64,000 nucleotides of DNA from Pochonia chlamydosporia 170 (taxonomy: Eukaryota; Ascomycota; Sordariomycetes; Hypocreales; Clavicipitaceae), in the NCBI RefSeq assembly GCF_001653235.2, contig NC_035790.1:4464001-4528000 (forward strand), given 5' to 3'. This document shows, piece after piece, positions 34,873 to 46,600 of this stretch (its first letter is position 1; every line of letters begins with the position of its first letter). Below the pieces are notes generated by a model, which was not told the origin of the DNA, ran no database searches, and saw only the letters and a list, made by a program, of their open reading frames with translations. The position numbers were made by a program, and so were the translations under genes.

Positions 34873-35817
34873 CTACCTGTCAGGGTCACACTGAACGCAA
34901 ACCACATCAGCATGTGAGTCACGACACTCCAGCAGCAACTGGAGAGCTCTGCACCAGGCCAGTTTATCCGTATCTGAGCACCAAGGCGGTGTGGAAAGCT
35001 CAACTTCCAGCCGTTCTAAAGCCTTCATCTCAGCCAAGTACCCGTCAACCACCCAACGCTCAGCCAATCCGTCAAGCACATCAAGCAGATTCGTGTCCTC
35101 AGATACGGCATCTTTCGAGACATGAATCAACACCTTTAAGCCACGAAGACTATCTCGCCATTCTGTGCTCAACTTCCTCCACAACCCTAAGCCGAAGTCG
35201 TCACGAAAATCCTTTTGATCTGTACCAATTCTTGCAAAGCGCATAGCTCTTGTCTGCCACGTCTCAAACACATCCGTCACCATTGTCGACGCTGCAACTA
35301 AGCCGGACGAGAACCAGTTATCGAAGACGAACTCATTGCTATGAAACGGTATAGTTCTGGCCTCCACGTATATTTGGCGATTAAGTCGTAGTAAATTACA
35401 CGGAATGTGGTTGTAGAATCGCTCTTGACAAAGCAGGCCACGACCGCCAAGTTTTTTTCGACACTCTGGTTGGAGCTCTTCTTCATCTTGAACTAGACGT
35501 GTGTGATGTGATCTTGGCGCGGGAATAGGATATGCTTCATGCGGTATCGTCTTTTCAATTGGGCTCATTCTGTATACCCAGTCGTATATCAGCAGTCGGA
35601 TCTCCAGGGGTAATGACAACAGACGAGACTCTGTCTGCGTGTTAGGAGCAGCAGCTGTGTATTGTGCATCGTTCCCTCCAGGTTTGCTCAGAAGGTCTGG
35701 CCTTCGCTGTGACGGCCTCTTCGCGTGCGAGACACATCTAGATACCACACTGGGTGGTATACTTGCAAATCCAACATCGAAACATCCCAGCGTCGGCGGC
35801 AAGATGGAAACTTCCAT
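34873..35817 (-). CDS. 2EXR/DUF7730-like F-box-type protein
   Basis: Single-exon gene, 314 aa. The conserved core LLSLPLEIRLLIYDWVYRMSP (about 68-88) is the LPxEIRxxIY motif typical of the large fungal 2EXR/DUF7730 families, which resemble F-box proteins. It is followed by NLLRLNRQIYVEARTIPFHSNEFVFDN, the usual second half of this domain. The remainder is helical with charged segments and ends CVQCDPDR. Function is unknown; these proteins are numerous and variable in filamentous ascomycetes. ATG at 35817 is the first in the frame. Confidence 0.85.
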   Translation of the reverse strand: MEVSILPPTLGCFDVGFASIPPSVVSRCVSHAKRPSQRRPDLLSKPGGNDAQYTAAAPNTQTESRLLSLPLEIRLLIYDWVYRMSPIEKTIPHEAYPIPAPRSHHTRLVQDEEELQPECRKKLGGRGLLCQERFYNHIPCNLLRLNRQIYVEARTIPFHSNEFVFDNWFSSGLVAASTMVTDVFETWQTRAMRFARIGTDQKDFRDDFGLGLWRKLSTEWRDSLRGLKVLIHVSKDAVSEDTNLLDVLDGLAERWVVDGYLAEMKALERLEVELSTPPWCSDTDKLAWCRALQLLLECRDSHADVVCVQCDPDR

Positions 35818-36610
35818 AGTTTCTCACCCGATTGAATCAAGCAGAGAATAAAAACGATGTCCTTAAAGTGTCAAATTGGATGGCAGTAGCTTAAACACAT
35901 TATGACCATGCTGGGTGACCGTGACAGCCTTATGGCCATGAAGACGGAGCGTCCCCACTGGGCATTTAAATGTCAGCGCTAGAGGCCCAAAACCATCGAT
36001 TTTGTCTTCACATTTACAGCCCGACAAGTAAGCCAATACTTGTTTCTTACACGACTGAAGACCAAGGTCTAGCCTTCAGCCACGTTGGGCTGACATCATC
36101 CTGTGACTTGTGCAGCTCGGCGTTGCAGCCACGCCGAATGTCGAGTCGCACTAACACGTCCGTGTCTGGACTGGTACATGTTTCCTGGCTGCCGAATGGT
36201 GGCCATAGGCTCCTCGGCTTTGGCACCAAGCCGACCTGCGAGTTGTGTGCGACTCCGTTGCTTCATTTGTGATGCTGAGTAAGGTATTGGCAAGCTTCAC
36301 CTCAAGTTTGTGGTCAAGAGTTTCCCCAGATATTATTTTATAGCTGAGCTATTATACCCAGCAATCTCCGGCCTGATGGTACAATGTGAGCTGAACCAAA
36401 CCTGACCATCTCTATCCGATTCTAAAAACAAACATAACCAACCACCCATTATATTCTAACAATGCAGTTGTTGCACCCCCTTCCGTGTACATTACAGCCA
36501 TACTAATGGCTTCCATAAGCATCGCTGGCAATATCCAATGCAATAGTCATAAATCGTAGCCCATGGCAGTCCCTCACAAAACTGCCACCAGTTCTCTCCC
36601 CGCCCACCTC
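35818..36610. other. Spacer between DUF7730-like gene and med8
   Basis: Holds the promoter of the DUF7730-like gene and the 3' flank of med8. Overlapping short frames around 35970-36290 occur on both strands without domain features. Confidence 0.6.
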
Positions 36611-37442
36611 CTAACCCGACAAAACCCCATCCATCCTCTCAGGCGGTATATTAACGCCCTCCAGACCCTTCTTCACGCCAACCTTGCGCTCAAATTCCAC
36701 ATTCCGCGGCAGTTCAAAATCCCCCCTCGCCCCAAACCACAGCAACGTCTCCAATTCGGGTCCCCTAGCCAGCGCCCTCCCTCCCCTCTCCTCATCCTCA
36801 CCATCCTCGTCCTCATCCGCCTCATCTTCATCATCCTCCTCATCACTCTCGTCATCAAGACCCTTTCGCAGTCCCGTACGCACATTCTCCACGCCCATCT
36901 CCCTCTCCTCCCTGGTATACACATCGCCCGCCTCGTCGCGCACATACGCCGCAATACGTCCCTGCGTCCACTCTCTCAACTCGTCCCAAATGGCCTGCAG
37001 TTCTGCCACGCCCTCAGGTGTAGCTAGCTTCGCCGTCTCTCTCCCCTCGGCCACAAACTCCTCCACATCTGGCTCCAGCTTCTTTCGCAGCAACTGTGTG
37101 AGGATATTTTCTTGCGCTCGCCCGGGGTAGTTGGTGGACGGGTGGATGACCATTCGCGTAAAGAGCTCCGAATTGTCGTTCAGGCTCTCCAGGACGGACT
37201 GGAGGTTGCGCTGGAGGATCTGGGCGGATGCTTGGAGCGAAGAGCTGTAGAGACAGTGTGAGTTAGCGGCGACATTGGAGTGCCGAGTAGTTATGATGTG
37301 TATAGACGTACGGGTGCGGAAGAGGATTGCTTTTAATAATGTCCATCTTCAGGCTCTGTATACTGCTGGATAATTGTGCTAGCCTGGCGACAGTGTGTTC
37401 CACAGACTTCAGCTCGTCCTCGTCCAGACCCAGAGTCGCCAT
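36611..37442 (-). CDS. med8: Mediator head-module subunit Med8
   Basis: Subunit of the Mediator head module, which links activators to RNA polymerase II in the nucleus. Exons 37442-37312 and 37244-36611 around a 67-nt intron give 254 aa. The protein opens MATLGLDEDELKSVEHTVARLAQLSSSIQSLK, continues with NPLPHPSSLQASAQILQRNL, and includes LFTRMVIHPSTNYPGRAQENILTQLLRKKLEP, the hallmark of fungal Med8. A strongly acidic Asp/Glu stretch sits at about 170-195. It is followed by LLWFGARGDFELPRNVEFER near the C-terminus. The length agrees with filamentous-fungal orthologues. Confidence 0.95.
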
Positions 37443-38121
37443 GGTGACTATTGAGATTCGACTCGTTCTCTTCCCGGATCGAAATGCCGTCGAATAAAAC
37501 GCTGATGGCGGTCAATTGGGTCAAGTAGCTTCGCAGTGCAAAGTTGTTTGCAAGTGTTGTGTTGTTGGTGGGGGAAGCTGGCTGGAGACATGGGCATGGA
37601 GAGATGGATCCAGGAAGCTCAGGCTTCGTGGACTGGTTTTAGAACCCCGACCCACAAGCATGCACTCAGCTCACTCACTTGCTCTCCTGGCTTCATTTGA
37701 CAGTCGACATTTGCCCACCACTGGCAAAGGTGCCTCTTACCCCAGAGACTTGTAAACTTGACAGAATTTCTATGTTCTTCCAATAAACACAAGGACGAGA
37801 AGCCAAAAAAAGCCGGTTGAAATATTCCAATAATCATTTTCTTGTAGCACACTGCCTCAAACTATGCCAAAGTATAGTTATTTACTCTCTATCTCGGACC
37901 AAAGTAAGCCATTCATGGTTGGGTATCATTACTCTTGCAAAACATATTGCGTTCAAACTCCCGAATGACACCAATCACAAGATACCATATCCGAGATCAT
38001 TTCCATGCGCTGAACAGAAATTGCACAGCCAGCAGTGCCAGCAGCCTCATAAATCTCATTGAACCATCATCCATCACTTTGATTACCTGTCCTCATTCGT
38101 GTTCAAGTCGTCCGATTCAAT
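37443..38121. other. Spacer between med8 and choline sulfatase genes
   Basis: Contains the med8 promoter and the 3' flank of the sulfatase gene. Nothing else identified. Confidence 0.6.
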
Positions 38122-40023
38122 TCAACTTCGAGTCGAGTTGATCGCCTTTGACTCGTATCCATGGCTGTCCACAAACGGGAAGCGAGCACGACGCTCTAGG
38201 GCATCCAGGGGAATAGTAGACCGGATGTACCTACGCACCTGTTAGTGTTTTCCCCCTTCAATATAGCCACCGCTGAGCTTGACGGGTACGTCGCGAAATG
38301 TCACTTACTTCATCCTTCCGTCGTCCAGGGGATCAAAATCCCAGCTTGTAAATGCACCTTCCTTGAGCGCATCCCAGACAACACGGCGGCTGCGCTGAGA
38401 CTGCAGGACCTGTGCCGTGATAGCATTGAAATCCCACTTGGCCTTGGCTTCTGTGTCGTATTTCTCGAACATGGCTTTAATCGCCTCTTCTTCAGCATTC
38501 TGCGGTGCAAGTGTCGTGAATCGTGCCAAATTGTCGAGTTCATTGGGATCATTGTCCAAATTGTAAAATTGCGGTTCATCTGCAGGGCAAGTAATATACT
38601 TCCAAGGTCCACGGCGGATCATCATCATTGGTCGCACGGTACCTTCGCCTGTGTATTCAGCAAAGACCGTGTCGTGGCCGGATTTATTCTGGAGATGAGG
38701 CATCATGCTGAGTCCATCCATGGGTAAGTACGGAGCTGGCTTGGTGCCAATCAAATCGCAAATAGTCGGAAGCAGGTCGAGAGTCGACACGTTTTGGCTG
38801 ACCCGGTGAGGTTGGAACCATTTTGGATAGTTGATCAACAGAGGGACTCTAACGGAAGATTCAAAATAGCTCATCTTGTACCATAGCCCTCGTTCACCCA
38901 GCATATCGCCATGGTCGCCGCTGAAGATGACGATTGTATTTTCAGCCAAACCGGCATCTTCGAGAGTCTCCAGGATCTTGCCGATGCAATCGTCCACGTA
39001 GCTGACAGAGCCATAGTAGGCGCGCTTGGCTCGCTTGATTTGCTCGTCGGAAAAGTCTTGATCCCAGAGATCACAAACTTTCATCAGACGCTTGCTGTGA
39101 GTGTCAAGTTTCTCCTTGGGAATTCGAACCTTCGGCAAGGCAATATCCACATCCTCATAGCGGTTCCAGTACTGCTTGGTGATAGTATATGGATCATGAG
39201 GGTGGGTGAGGGAAACCTATGGAAGGGGCAGTCTCGTCGTTAGCAGTGCTTTGAAAACAGTGAAAGTTTCCTTGTTCTGTTGCCCATTTCCGACAATTTC
39301 TAACTCCTTTGGTCGCCACATGTTGTCCATATGTCGTAATTGGGAGAATGACTTGTCTCGTACCGCGGCAGTTTCCATTTCTGTTCACTTTCAGACACTT
39401 ACCGTCAAAGCAAAAGGGCGTTTCTCGGGTCCTTCACGAACATGATCCCACAGATACTGAATGCTGCGGTACATGACTTCTTCGTCGTAGTCCAGTTGGT
39501 TGCTGCGACCACATGGGCCTGCCTGGAGAATAGAACTTGCATTGTGATACCACTCCAGGCGCGTGTTTGGTTCATCCCAGTTGACGGCCCAGCCAAAATC
39601 GCCCGGGTAGATGTCGCTGGTAAGTCGCTGCTCATACCCATGGAGTTGATCCCCAACAAAGTGCATCTTACCTGCAAGAGCAGTGTGGTAACCCTTGGAG
39701 CGAAGGTAATGGGCATATGTGGGAATCTCGGAATTGATTTGTGAGGCGTTGTCGTAGGCACCAATCTTCATGGGCAAAAGGCCGGTGATCATACTCATCC
39801 GGGATGGAGCACACAAGGGGGAAGGGCAGTACGCTGAATCAAACTGCACTGAGCTAGCAGCGAGGCGATCGAGGTTCGGGGTTTTGATCTGAGATTCCGG
39901 GTTATACATTTTGAGCTGGGGAGCGGCGAGCTGATCAGCCATGATGTACAGAATGTTGGGCTTCTCACCACTCCCGCCAGGAAGTGGTGCCGAAGTTTGA
40001 AGAGTGTCGATATCAGGTGCCAT
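38122..40023 (-). CDS. Choline sulfatase
   Basis: Type I sulfatase predicted to hydrolyse choline-O-sulfate to choline and sulfate, allowing use of the stored osmolyte as a sulfur and carbon source. Exons 40023-39403, 39216-38309 and 38230-38122 give 545 aa. The catalytic Cys to be converted to formylglycine is in SPLCAPSR (near residue 72). Metal-binding segments are ILYIMADQ near the N-terminus and FSGDHGDMLGERGLWYK (near 300). Choline-sulfatase-specific stretches include LAGKMHFVGDQLHGYEQRL and the C-terminal cap SWDFDPLDDGRMKYIRSTIPLDALERRARFP. The last intron separates GRM from KYIRST. The first intron is long for this window (186 nt). No choline-sulfate transporter or choline oxidase gene lies beside it. 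Confidence 0.94.
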
Positions 40024-43000
40024 ATTGAATAGATCCGAATAGGGATTCAGGAAGATGTCGAATTGGAAGTGTAAGTGAAGCTTTCAATGCCGTAATGCTC
40101 TAGGTTAGCCCTCCAGTCACCGTTGCGTATATCAGTGGCGGCAATCTCTCGGCTGTTAGTTTTTCTTTCTGGGCCTTCTTCACTCGTGTATTGACAACTG
40201 GCAGCCGCAAGGAATGCAGGCAAAGTCCGGGAATTGAGGTGTTCGAGCGAGGCAGTTGACGGCTGATACAACAGTGGAGAGTATATGACAACTCAACGCG
40301 GAGCGTCACACAGAAAGAGAAAAAAGGTGAGTTCTCTGATAAAAGGGTAGGTACAACTACTGTGTTCCTTCCCCATTAGTTCTTCCGTCCTCCTTTTCAC
40401 GCCAAGAGAACAAGCGGCCCAAAACCAACAAAAGTCAAGGACAACAACAAAAGTATGAGGCTTCGAGTGACAAAACTCTTGGTCCCCAAGTACAGCAGAT
40501 GTAGATACAAAAAGTAATCAAAGCTTTTTAGCCAGTCCTGTCAGCTAAGAAAGCAATTCGAGGCAAGAAACAGTAATCATGAATGCCAAAGCAACAATGA
40601 AGAACGCCTCGCAAAAGAGCGGTGGTGGGAGACGGTCGAGGGCATTTATACTTTTCTGCTCGTTTCCCATTCCCCCTTCAACATAATAGACCATTGTCAG
40701 CAAACAGCCGTAACGGGGTCGTGGGGCTTGATCCACCTTGTCAGTCGAGAAACACGGCGAGAACCCGAAGGGAGGGGGAGGGGCAATCGGCGGTGGTGCT
40801 GGGGTTCGGACGTGACATTGATGGCCGTGGCGTTGGGAAATGAAGGAATCCAGGTGTCGTATTTTACGTGTATTTGCAATAAAAGGAGCCCGTTCCATGT
40901 TAGCCGAAGGGCATGTTAGTGATGGTGCATATTTGATTTTGATCAGCGCCTTCAACATGCAATAGGTGAAGGAGCTGTGTTTCCCCAACACATCAGGGCC
41001 ACAATACGAATATGTGACCGGGGGTATTGCTGTCTTGCCACAGGCTCCCACCTCTGGGTATTCGTCTGCACAGATTGCTGAGCAATAAGCCTTGTTCTCA
41101 TGAAGCTTCGCGGTCTGGAACGGGCATGGTGGTCAGGATTGCGTTGGAGACGTCCGCCACCTCCTGATTGTGATGCAGCAGTTGGTTGCTGAGTCTCCGT
41201 GCTAGCCAAAGAGAATGAAGCAGTCTGCAGCCGCCAGTCCATACCGTAGGTAACGACAGTCCAGGCAACCATTCCTGGAAGGTGGTCACATGGGATCTTT
41301 CAGCCATCTCCCCCAGCCGGACTACAATGTTTGGGTGTTGGAAAATCGGCGGTGTGCAGACTCGCCAGAGACAGATGTCTGTCTTGGCTGCGCTTGGCAT
41401 TCGTGCCGCCGCAATAGGAGTGACATGGTCAAGAAGCCACAATATCCGTGTGGAACTACTGCTTTGGGCTTCGAGCTCAACTTGGTTGGTTGTCGAACTT
41501 TTAGCGCCGACCGATGATCTCAAGCAGAACCCTTGAACTAGGATTCGGGGGCTCGATGCTTAATCCCTTTTGGCATTCTTGTGGATGGACCCCAGCTGCG
41601 GCTTGACGTCGTTCCAATCGGGTTGACTGCCAGAACACTGCTTGCTCTTGCCGTTTGGAGATGGGGAAATAAAAGTTGCTTGCCGACAGGCTGTACTGTT
41701 GTACCAAGCTCTATTCGGTCCATAGCATCTGGGTTTATTTGGTGCAAATATGTGGTGGACACGAAATGGTGTGGACATGGTCGTCTCATTTCCATCCGAG
41801 TGTTGTGGTGGACGGAGTTGAGTTTGTGTATCCGCATCCGCATCCAGTCATCAGTAGTCAGTCAGCAAAACCCTGGACTAGAAAGGGAAGGAACGCTCTT
41901 GGTCCCCGAGTCCTTCCCGTCCAGAGTTGTGACTACTTTCCAGTACACACCACCATTTTTTTATGTTTTCATTCATTTCCAAACAACCCTTTTGTTGCAT
42001 GTGGATTTCTGCTCTGCGCTAGCTCTTCGGTCCACCCGCAAACTTCAAGCGCTAGCCAAATGTCATTGATCCTAACTTTTCTCGTCATGTTGTCCTCACA
42101 CGTCGCACAGCGATGTCGACATCTGCTTGGCGGATGACACCATGGGTCCTCACACAAACCTCAAACTTTGTGCTTATACATGACCAATACATAAGCACCT
42201 GTCATGCAACGCACCTGGTGGCAGTGCTGATCCGACCCATTGCCCACCGCAAACAATCAATCACCCTTCCTGGCAAACGTCGCCGCCTTCAATTTCATCG
42301 ACTCTGCCCGAGTACAAGGCACATTACACTAACCTTTGCGCAGGCGTTCAAACATCACCGAGACAAGGGCGAAGATGGCACGTCTTGCATACCGCAGCAT
42401 GCATGGAACCGACGCCAATGCCAAAGCAATAATCGCCTCCTCGTTATGCCCTTCACATCGCAGACCCACGACCGAAACAGACCAGCGCTAACAGCACCAC
42501 ATGCAAATATCCCCTTGAACCAGTATTGGCAAAACCCCTACTTTTTCATACGCAGCCTCCAGCACCTAGACCCTCGGATTTGACCAACAACCACCAAACC
42601 CCCTTGGAAAACTGGACTGCGCTCTGTGGAATTGTTTGCCTCACCATCACCGATATGCCGGCTGGTTGTTTTTGTGCGCCACCGATATGCCGGCTTTACG
42701 TAACTTTTCCTGAGGATAATTATGACCGAGCCGCCCGATATCCGTAGAAATAGATCATCTTCCCCCCGTTTGAATTAGAAGAGCTTCATCATCTTCAACT
42801 ACACTTCAAGATGAATCATTTGAAGCCGTAGAATTATACAGGAGCAACACGGGAGTCGGTAAATTCGCCACATAACCTACCGCTCTCGACGACCGTACAG
42901 GAGAACATTCCAATATTCGTAGAGCTGATGTTGATCTCACTACTGGAAAGAATCGCCACGAAGTTCTCTGCCGAGATCGAAACCATTTTGTTCAGTTGCC

Positions 43001-43636
43001 TGATTCATACGACTCAAACCCCAGAACGAGTTTCCCGCATTTTCCGCGCCCGCAATCTAGTAGATGTGAAGAGTAGTCCATGTCTAGTTCAAATTGCTCG
43101 TTAGGGTGGTCAGTTCGGCACTTGTCAATGCTTCCTCTCATAACTTGATCTAACTTCCAACATACTTTCTAGACTACTATCAATTGCGAAGAAGTAGTAT
43201 CCCGCCCTAACCCCCCCAAACAGAATGGACACCCAATCACATAGCATGCACCTTGAATTTTCAAGGCTCAGGGCTTAATAAAGTAATTTGTACAAGTCAA
43301 TCGTATTCTTGAAGTCATCTACATCACCCTGGCAAATCTATTCCAAGGCGCCTCAGCTATACCGTACCGTATTCATATTCACGTCCCATCAGCCAATCCA
43401 TACAGTTCCAACCCAGACCTAGCGCATCAAGATCACGCATCCTCAAAATTCCTGTCCTAAGTATAAAACAATCAAGGTTTGACGCGAAAGCGGGGAAAAG
43501 AAAGCCATCAAACACCAAGCTATGCGCCCTGTCCTCCTTTTCTCATGGATGCCCTTCACAAATGCAACACAATAAAAACGCCAAAACTACCCCACCTTTC
43601 CAGTTGATGCGTAACTCTCCTTGATGAGCAGCGCGA
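40024..43636. other. 3.6-kb gene-poor spacer
   Basis: Holds the choline sulfatase promoter and the 3' flank of the IQGAP gene. Several open frames of 140-160 codons occur (for example 41098-41523, 41581-42069, 42113-42583) but none shows a recognisable domain, and two lack an ATG start. A 200-nt open stretch at 42877-43077 is ambiguous. Confidence 0.55.
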
Positions 43637-46600
43637 TTATGTTCCGTAGAACTTCTTGTATACGAGATGCAACAGCAAGTTGACGTTCAACTTCAAGCTG
43701 CCCTCGAACAAGTTCATGAACTGGTGGGCTTCGAATTGCGCTTGTAGCATATCTTCAATGGGTACCAAGGCGCTGGCACCCGGCATTTGGATGTGCCCTC
43801 GTGATCCTTCGAGGGCAAACACGCCGACCTCGTCACATGAAATGGTAATGTTGATCTTGTCCCATTCACGGTCATTGAGGCCAGCCCAGGACACCAGTAC
43901 CCCCTTCTCTGCCAACGTTCTGGCACTATATTTGTAGCTTCCGAACTTGGGTACACGGCCACTTCGCTCAAGTTCACGCTGATGGTTGTATTGCTTTGTG
44001 AAGGGAAGAATAAACTTCTTCTTGCTGTTCAGTGGTTTCGATCGTTAGCACGAATCCTCAAAGTCAACCCTTTGAAATGGAACATGACGTAGACTTACCC
44101 CTTCTTGGTCTGCAGTGTCACCATTGCCTGCTCAATATAATCGTCATAGCTCTTCCTTTGTTGTTCGAGGTATTTGGCCTTTTCGTGCAGGTTACCCAGA
44201 GTGAGTCGTACACCTTCCAGCTCCCGTTGCCTTTGGACTCTTCTGCGGCTCTTGGTTCGAATGTCGCTCGCGATGGCGTTAAGAACGTCCTGGTAGTAGT
44301 TTTGCTTCGAAATACGTCCCATCTGTTCTAATCGCATAACGTTTTCGAGCGCCGTACGCTTGAGTTCATAGTACGTCATTCTTGTAACATCCACCATGTT
44401 GGTGTCTGAGTATGCTCCGCGAGTGTTGCCGTCGTTAGAAAAGTCATCGCGCAATACTGTTCGCCACTTTTCCTCATCCTCTTCATAGATGGGCTTGACC
44501 AAAATCTCCAGGAGGTTTGCGCCAGTCTGAACCCGGATGATATACAGGACGCAGCGCTTTGTCTCCATAAAGAGTGTCTTGACATCCTCCTCTGGGTCCT
44601 GAACGTCGTGTAACTTGGGGGTAAGAAACATCTGAATGTCCGAAGTTCCTGCAGCATTCATCTCGTTTTCATTGCTCTTAGCATTGCCCAAGTCCTGGAT
44701 AATCTCCCGGAGGACATCATCTCGTGATGGGCACATGAAGGGAAGCTCCGAAACCACCAGGTTGTGAATTGCAAAGACGTCAGTCATCTTGATATACAGA
44801 GTTGGCTTATTCTTGGCGTAGAGGTCATTGAATTCGTCGACACCAAAAGTGCTTTCAGCGTCCGCCACAGAAATCAAGTTCTGCATGATTTGCCGCATGC
44901 GTTGAATAGAATCCGTGACGAAGTTGTTGAGTGGCTGCAGGTAAATATTCTCTCCACCAAAAGGCCGTCCAGAAGCGATTTGCCCGACAACTTTTGCAAC
45001 CTCGCTCAAGTTCCTCCTCTGAAGTGGACTCAATGACTTTTCAATCACTCCCAACTGCTCTGGCTGGGTCAATGCGGGTTGCAAGTAGAATCTCCAGAGC
45101 CAGTTAGCCACAAGCTGGAGGAGGTTTTCTTGCGGCTCGCGGTTAAAGTGTTGGCACAGGGCTTGGAACATTTGGCTACTCAAAAATCGCAAACCATACG
45201 GCATCTTATGGGCCGCATCCTCCAGTGCCAAGAAGAACTGGTCGCAAATCTCTCGCAAATCCCGAAGATGATCAATGAACAGGCGCCGAGTCTCGGGGTC
45301 CCTGATAGCCACCTCTCGGGGTACATCGAGTGGCCGGTGGTCGGGGCGGCCAGTTCGAAGCTCCTCGTTGTTGATGGCAGAGCGGTAGATTTGCATGGGA
45401 TCGCTCTCTAAGTCCAAGGCAGGGTCTTCAACGATATTGTCGCGGATCAACGGGCCCAGGAGGCTACGCAGGTATTTGCGGTCCCTAGGCGATCGAGTGT
45501 GGTTACCCAAGAGCTTCGGCCAGAAATAGTTGCCGCGGGCATACTCTTGTATAGCTCGGCACCCTTCCACCTCCTCTCGGATAGACCTGGCAACCAATTT
45601 CAAAAGATAGTACTCCTCGCGTCGCTTCTGCGCATAACCGAACAGACTCATTATGAGAAGTTCGATTCTCTTACACTCCTTTTCAGATGTGCCCTGCTCT
45701 CGAATGTGCTTGAAAAGCCTGGCAAGATACTGGGGTTGCGTTTGTAAGCTAAAAAAGAGCTGTTGATATGACTCTAGTTTCTTCCGTGAGCTCTTGTTGA
45801 GTGCTTTTAGGTCAAATTGATTGGCAGAAGTAATTGTGCTGTTTGCCAACAGTCCCATTGAGTTGCCACCATAGTTGTGCTGGTGTCGAACAACTTCATC
45901 CAGTGTGATCTTGTTCTTCACCAAGAGAGCGATTTTGATGTCCAGTTGGTCAATATATTGCTCCAACATTTCATTTTGGCGCACTTGCTGGACGACTGTT
46001 TTGCGCATCCGCTCAAACTCTACTTCTTCATTGAAGTCAAAGTCACTGTCGTTGAGAAGGTGGACGAAGTTCTTGACCGCATTAACCGGGGGATTCTTGC
46101 CGGTAGTCAAGCTCTTGTACGCCTCGCCCTGTACCTTGGCACGGACGAAACTCTGTATTTTAATGACCTTCTTCATGTTTTCGTTGAAGTATCGCTTCTT
46201 TTCCTCGAACTTGCCGCGAACTACAAATCCCTTTGCCGCAGCCTGGAAGGCAATGATTGCCGCCTCCTCTTCTTCAAGCTCGGTGAGAATGTCATCGACT
46301 CTTGAACGAGCCATCATTGCCTTGAGGATTGCTTGGAAAGCGGCTGTGGCCTCGTTGTGCGAATTGAGCTCGTCCAGGAGTGCATGGTGTTGCTTTCGGT
46401 AGAGGTAGCCTCGTAGGCGGGATTGCAGTTTGCTGATCTGGGGCGTGTGTCTGTTGAGCTGTTGTTGGAGGGCAGAAATCTTGAGTCTTTCAATCATGCC
46501 CCTTGCACTTGATTGAAGAAGAAGAATTTCCTCTCTACTTTCCTCTAGAGCGTCCAATGTTCGTGTGACTTCGCGCCTCACGGCGCCTGCTCTTATCACC

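Noticed and set aside
36673..37130. Ser-rich plus-strand frame and a Met/Arg-rich minus-strand frame over med8
   Set aside because: Alternative-frame readings of the GA-rich acidic tract of Med8.
41098..42583. Three open frames of 141-162 codons (41098-41523 minus; 41581-42069 and 42113-42583 plus)
   Set aside because: No domain or exon pattern; the first begins with TTG.
42877..43077. About 200 nt open frame that looked like an exon remnant
   Set aside because: Bounded by stops, no ATG, no clear splice sites and no recognisable family; chance cannot be excluded.
45875..46402. Plus-strand frames opposite the IQGAP gene
   Set aside because: Antisense shadows of the Lys/Glu/Leu-rich IQ-repeat region.
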